Part shown: positions 15,503 through 17,540 of the stretch, in pieces
How the letters are laid out: each line of letters starts with the position of its first letter
Position numbering within the stretch: position 1 is the stretch's first letter
Origin: a candidate division NPL-UPA2 bacterium
Lineage (GTDB): Bacteria; Bacillota; UBA994
Assembly (NCBI GenBank): GCA_018725205.1
Contig: QLUB01000023.1
Location: 1-17,540, forward strand
Direction: 5' to 3'
DNA length: 17,540 nt
Notes under the pieces: generated by a model
Seen by the model: the letters and a program-made list of their open reading frames with translations, nothing else
What the model was told of the DNA's origin: nothing
Database searches by the model: none
Made by a program: the position numbers and the translations under genes

Positions 15503-15947
15503 GCTTGTCCCGGCAAGCTTGACAGAAGCCAAAGAAGCGCAAACTGTGATCTACAATTTTGAAATCCTTACTGGCGGCGATGCGCCCCTCCAGTTCCTCG
15601 AGCAAGTCCTCGTTAAACTCAATGATATCGCCGCAACCTAAGCAAAGGAGGTGATGGTGGTAGTGCTTCTCTCGCTCGCCAGCCAGTTCGTACTTTCTGC
15701 CGCCCTCGCCAAAGTCTAAGCGCGACAGGACCCCCAGTCCCGCAAACAAGTCCAAGGTGCGGTACACCGTCGCCAAGCCGATTTCTGGGTTCTTTTCGCG
15801 GCTCATTTGATAAATGTCTTCCGCCGTCAAATGCGTCTCCTTATGTTCAAGCAGGATCTTAAGAATCGCTTCACGCTGCGGAGTTAACCTAAACTCGCGT
15901 TCCTTGAGGATGTCGCGGACTTCCTCCACCACAGACTGCTCGAGCAA
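15492..15947 (-). CDS. fur: Fur-family metal-dependent repressor
   Basis: This is a Fur-superfamily repressor of 151 residues. An N-terminal winged helix (FRLTPQREAILKILLEH, then EIGLATVYRTLDLF) precedes a dimerisation domain with a His-rich metal site (HYHHHLLC, residues 95-102). Two CxxC pairs, Cys102-Cys105 and Cys142-Cys145, form a structural zinc site. EDLLEELEGRI and FKIVDHSLRFFGFC resemble Bacillus Fur more than PerR or Zur, so iron is the best guess for the ligand. The start is TTG at 15947 behind GAGGTG. It overlaps csoR, placing two metal sensors in one operon. Confidence 0.88.
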   Translation of the reverse strand: MLEQSVVEEVRDILKEREFRLTPQREAILKILLEHKETHLTAEDIYQMSREKNPEIGLATVYRTLDLFAGLGVLSRLDFGEGGRKYELAGEREKHYHHHLLCLGCGDIIEFNEDLLEELEGRIAASKDFKIVDHSLRFFGFCQACRDKHES

Positions 15948-15977
15948 TACAGTACACCTCTACTTCTCCCTGATGAA

Positions 15978-16009
15978 ATTAGAATGACACTAAGGCAGAG
16001 CTCTGTCAA
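15978..16009 (-). promoter_or_regulatory. Possible promoter with palindrome upstream of fur
   Basis: A perfect -35 hexamer TTGACA (16004-16009) lies upstream of fur on the minus strand, but the best -10 candidate, TCTAAT (15978-15983), is 20 nt away, longer than usual. The palindrome CAGAGCTCTG (15996-16005) abuts the -35 and could be an operator. No convincing Fur box or CsoR box is visible by eye. Confidence 0.3.
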
Positions 16010-16025
16010 GTCGCCCGCTGTTTGA

Positions 16026-17363
16026 CTACATATGTCCCTCGGCGCCGACGGCTGCTGCCTTTAAGTTCGCGGCTTTAGTTCGGGCCAGAACGAGCCTGTA
16101 AAGGCAGGCTAGATGCTGTGCACATTCGGAAAGATTGACAGGTTTGGCTAGCCTAACCACTGGAATCCCCGCAGGCAAGCCGTGCAGAGCGTCGTCGAGT
16201 AGGTCACCCAGGAGAATAATTGGTCTACCCCCCCTGATCCAAGCCAAAACCACTTCTCTTTGTGCGGTCAGCGCTTCCGTATCCACAATCAGGACAGCGG
16301 GGGCGAGATTCACAGCGTCCGCTAAAGAGTCGCACACCCGCACCGCCAAGCCATGACGCTTGAGAACAGGCGGGGTGACCAGCCTAAGCACATAGTCATC
16401 CGTGACGAATGCAGCAGGTGGCAAACTTGTAAAGTCATGCCGATCCGTCAGCGTGGCATCTTGGGCTTCTCCGGTACCGCGTAAATCCTTGATGTAAATG
16501 CTGTGCGGTATCTGCTTGCTGGCGCGCTTAAGCTCAGCGGTAATCTCACCAATCTCCCAATGTGACTCAATCTCCCTGCGCTCGTTTGTGACCACGGCCA
16601 GACTGATGGTGGCGACAGTGTGACGTACCTCCTGCCCTTGCCGGTTGACACCCGGTATAAAACCGCGGGCGCGGTCAAGCGGATGATAGAGAAAAGGAAC
16701 TTGGGCCGAGAACCTGCGGATAATATGCTGACAAATTCCATCTGCTTTGTCGGGCGTGGTGCAAACAACAAAATCGTCCCCCCCCACATGTCCCACAAAG
16801 TCGTAGGGGTTGCCAAAACGATGTACAGAGTCAAGGATAATCTCAGCTAGCAGCTTAATCCCTTCATCGCCCTGCAAAAAGCCGTAGGCATCGTTGACCG
16901 ACTTAAAGTTGTCTATGTCCGCATAAATGACGGCAAAAGGTTGCCTGGAAGCCACAATGCGCTTAAACTCCGCCTCAATCGTTATGTTGCCGGGGAGTCC
17001 CGTTAGGGGGTTGAGGGATCTTTCCTGACCAGAGCGCCGCAGTTGGGTCTTGATTCTTGCCATTAACTCGCTAGGCTCAAAGGGTGTTTGAATGAAATCG
17101 TCTGCTCCGGCATCTAGCGCCGCCACTATGTCTTGCGTCACGCCGCGAGAGGATAAAATCATGATCGGCACATGGGAAACAAGCGTGTTACGGCGCACTT
17201 CGCGCACTGCCTCTAAGCGGTCGGTCCCCGACAGCACCCCATTGAGGATGATCAAGTCAGGTCGCTCGCGCATGGCCACACGCAAAGCGCTTGGTCCATC
17301 CTGCGCCGTTATTACTTCATAGCCTGCCGCCGCAAAACTAACCCGGAGAAAATCCAAAGTCAA
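16026..17363 (-). CDS. Receiver-like/GGDEF/receiver-like signalling protein
   Basis: This is a multidomain signalling protein probably connected to cyclic-di-GMP. Numbered from the TTG at 17363, residues 1-110 are a receiver domain lacking its phosphoacceptor (Asn41 replaces Asp in PDLIILN) and its conserved Lys (QTPF instead of KPF). Residues about 115-290 are a GGDEF domain with LTGLPGN, ADIDNFKSVNDAYGFLQGDE and GGDDF (194-198). The signature has Asp for Glu, and the RxxD inhibitory site reads NPYD. Residues about 318-430 look like a second receiver, with Asp322/Asp323, Asp361 and Lys407-Pro. The true start is uncertain: codons up to 17405 continue the receiver (IAKRILIVDNDP) but contain no ATG, GTG or TTG, and a TGA precedes them. 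Either an unusual start (ATC or ATT) is used or a one-base error or mutation is present. Confidence 0.8.
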   Translation of the reverse strand: MTLDFLRVSFAAAGYEVITAQDGPSALRVAMRERPDLIILNGVLSGTDRLEAVREVRRNTLVSHVPIMILSSRGVTQDIVAALDAGADDFIQTPFEPSELMARIKTQLRRSGQERSLNPLTGLPGNITIEAEFKRIVASRQPFAVIYADIDNFKSVNDAYGFLQGDEGIKLLAEIILDSVHRFGNPYDFVGHVGGDDFVVCTTPDKADGICQHIIRRFSAQVPFLYHPLDRARGFIPGVNRQGQEVRHTVATISLAVVTNERREIESHWEIGEITAELKRASKQIPHSIYIKDLRGTGEAQDATLTDRHDFTSLPPAAFVTDDYVLRLVTPPVLKRHGLAVRVCDSLADAVNLAPAVLIVDTEALTAQREVVLAWIRGGRPIILLGDLLDDALHGLPAGIPVVRLAKPVNLSECAQHLACLYRLVLARTKAANLKAAAVGAEGHM

Positions 17364-17474
17364 CGGGTCATTGTCGACTATGAGAATGCGCTTAGCGATG
17401 CGGGTTCACTGCTCCTTTCAACATACCCAAATGTGTTTAACGTACTGGGTAGAGGTTAATAGAATTGTTCGAAT

Positions 17475-17495
17475 GCCCGGTATCGCTGTCCGGGC
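17475..17495. other. Inverted repeat in the upstream spacer
   Basis: GCCCGG and CCGGGC form a 6-bp stem around a 9-nt loop in the stretch between the window edge and the signalling gene. Neither side is followed by a clear T-run, so it is not a convincing terminator. I see no gene or recognisable riboswitch in positions 17406-17540, and no clear promoter. Confidence 0.3.
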
Positions 17496-17540
17496 TTCCT
17501 GCTTCATTCCGCCCGCTTGCTCCGAAACGTCGCCGCTTCG

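Noticed and set aside
15978..16009. Fur or PerR box in the fur promoter region
   Set aside because: The AT-rich stretch around GTGTCATTCTAATTTC does not match the 19-bp Fur consensus or the PerR box symmetry well enough.
17406..17408. A selenocysteine codon at the start of the signalling gene
   Set aside because: The TGA just before the receiver is preceded in frame by another TGA and no start codon, so it is a plain upstream stop.
17406..17540. Cyclic-di-GMP riboswitch in front of the GGDEF gene
   Set aside because: The conserved blocks of the GEMM motif are absent; only a simple 6-bp hairpin is seen.

Overview
The window reads as a chromosomal segment from an anaerobic, amino-acid-fermenting, Gram-positive (Clostridia-like Firmicute) bacterium. 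The evidence is a complete glycine reductase (Grd) gene set, a tandem glycine riboswitch, strong AGGAGG-type ribosome binding sites, frequent GTG/TTG starts, and CsoR and Fur-type regulators. Base composition looks moderately GC-rich. Every gene I can support lies on the minus strand, so the region is described from right (upstream) to left (downstream).

Right part (17.4-13.99 kb): a multidomain signalling protein with a degenerate receiver and a GGDEF-type domain, then a tight run of fur, csoR, a small CopZ/HMA metallochaperone and trxB. The CopZ-like gene is absent from a plain ORF search because it carries an in-frame TGA at the first metal-binding cysteine of its motif (GMT-U-GHC). I read it as a 73-residue selenoprotein.

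Centre (14.0-8.5 kb): the whole selenocysteine (Sec) decoding machinery. trxB overlaps selA, selA overlaps selB, and the tRNA-Sec gene (anticodon TCA) begins 4 nt after the selB stop, followed by an intrinsic terminator. A LysR regulator of the type found beside selenium genes follows, and overlaps selD. SelD itself has Sec in place of the catalytic Cys.

Left part (8.5-0.12 kb): a promoter, a tandem glycine riboswitch and a terminator lead into comFB-like - grdX - trxB(-Trx fusion) - trxA - grdE - grdA(Sec) - grdB(Sec) - grdCD. GrdC and GrdD, normally separate subunits, are fused in one 854-residue reading frame. Mosaic arrays of 7-bp tandem repeats sit in the grdE-grdA gap and immediately after the grdCD stop, running to the window edge.

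Together the locus makes Sec (SelD, SelA, tRNA-Sec), inserts it (SelB), and uses it in glycine reductase proteins A and B, in SelD and in the putative copper chaperone. Glycine reductase turns glycine into acetyl phosphate with electrons from the thioredoxin system encoded in the same operon. The four in-frame TGA codons (grdA, grdB, selD, copZ-like) are all at positions where Sec or Cys is expected. Hairpins downstream of the grdB and selD TGAs place a GGU loop at the same distance as in the E. coli fdhF SECIS.
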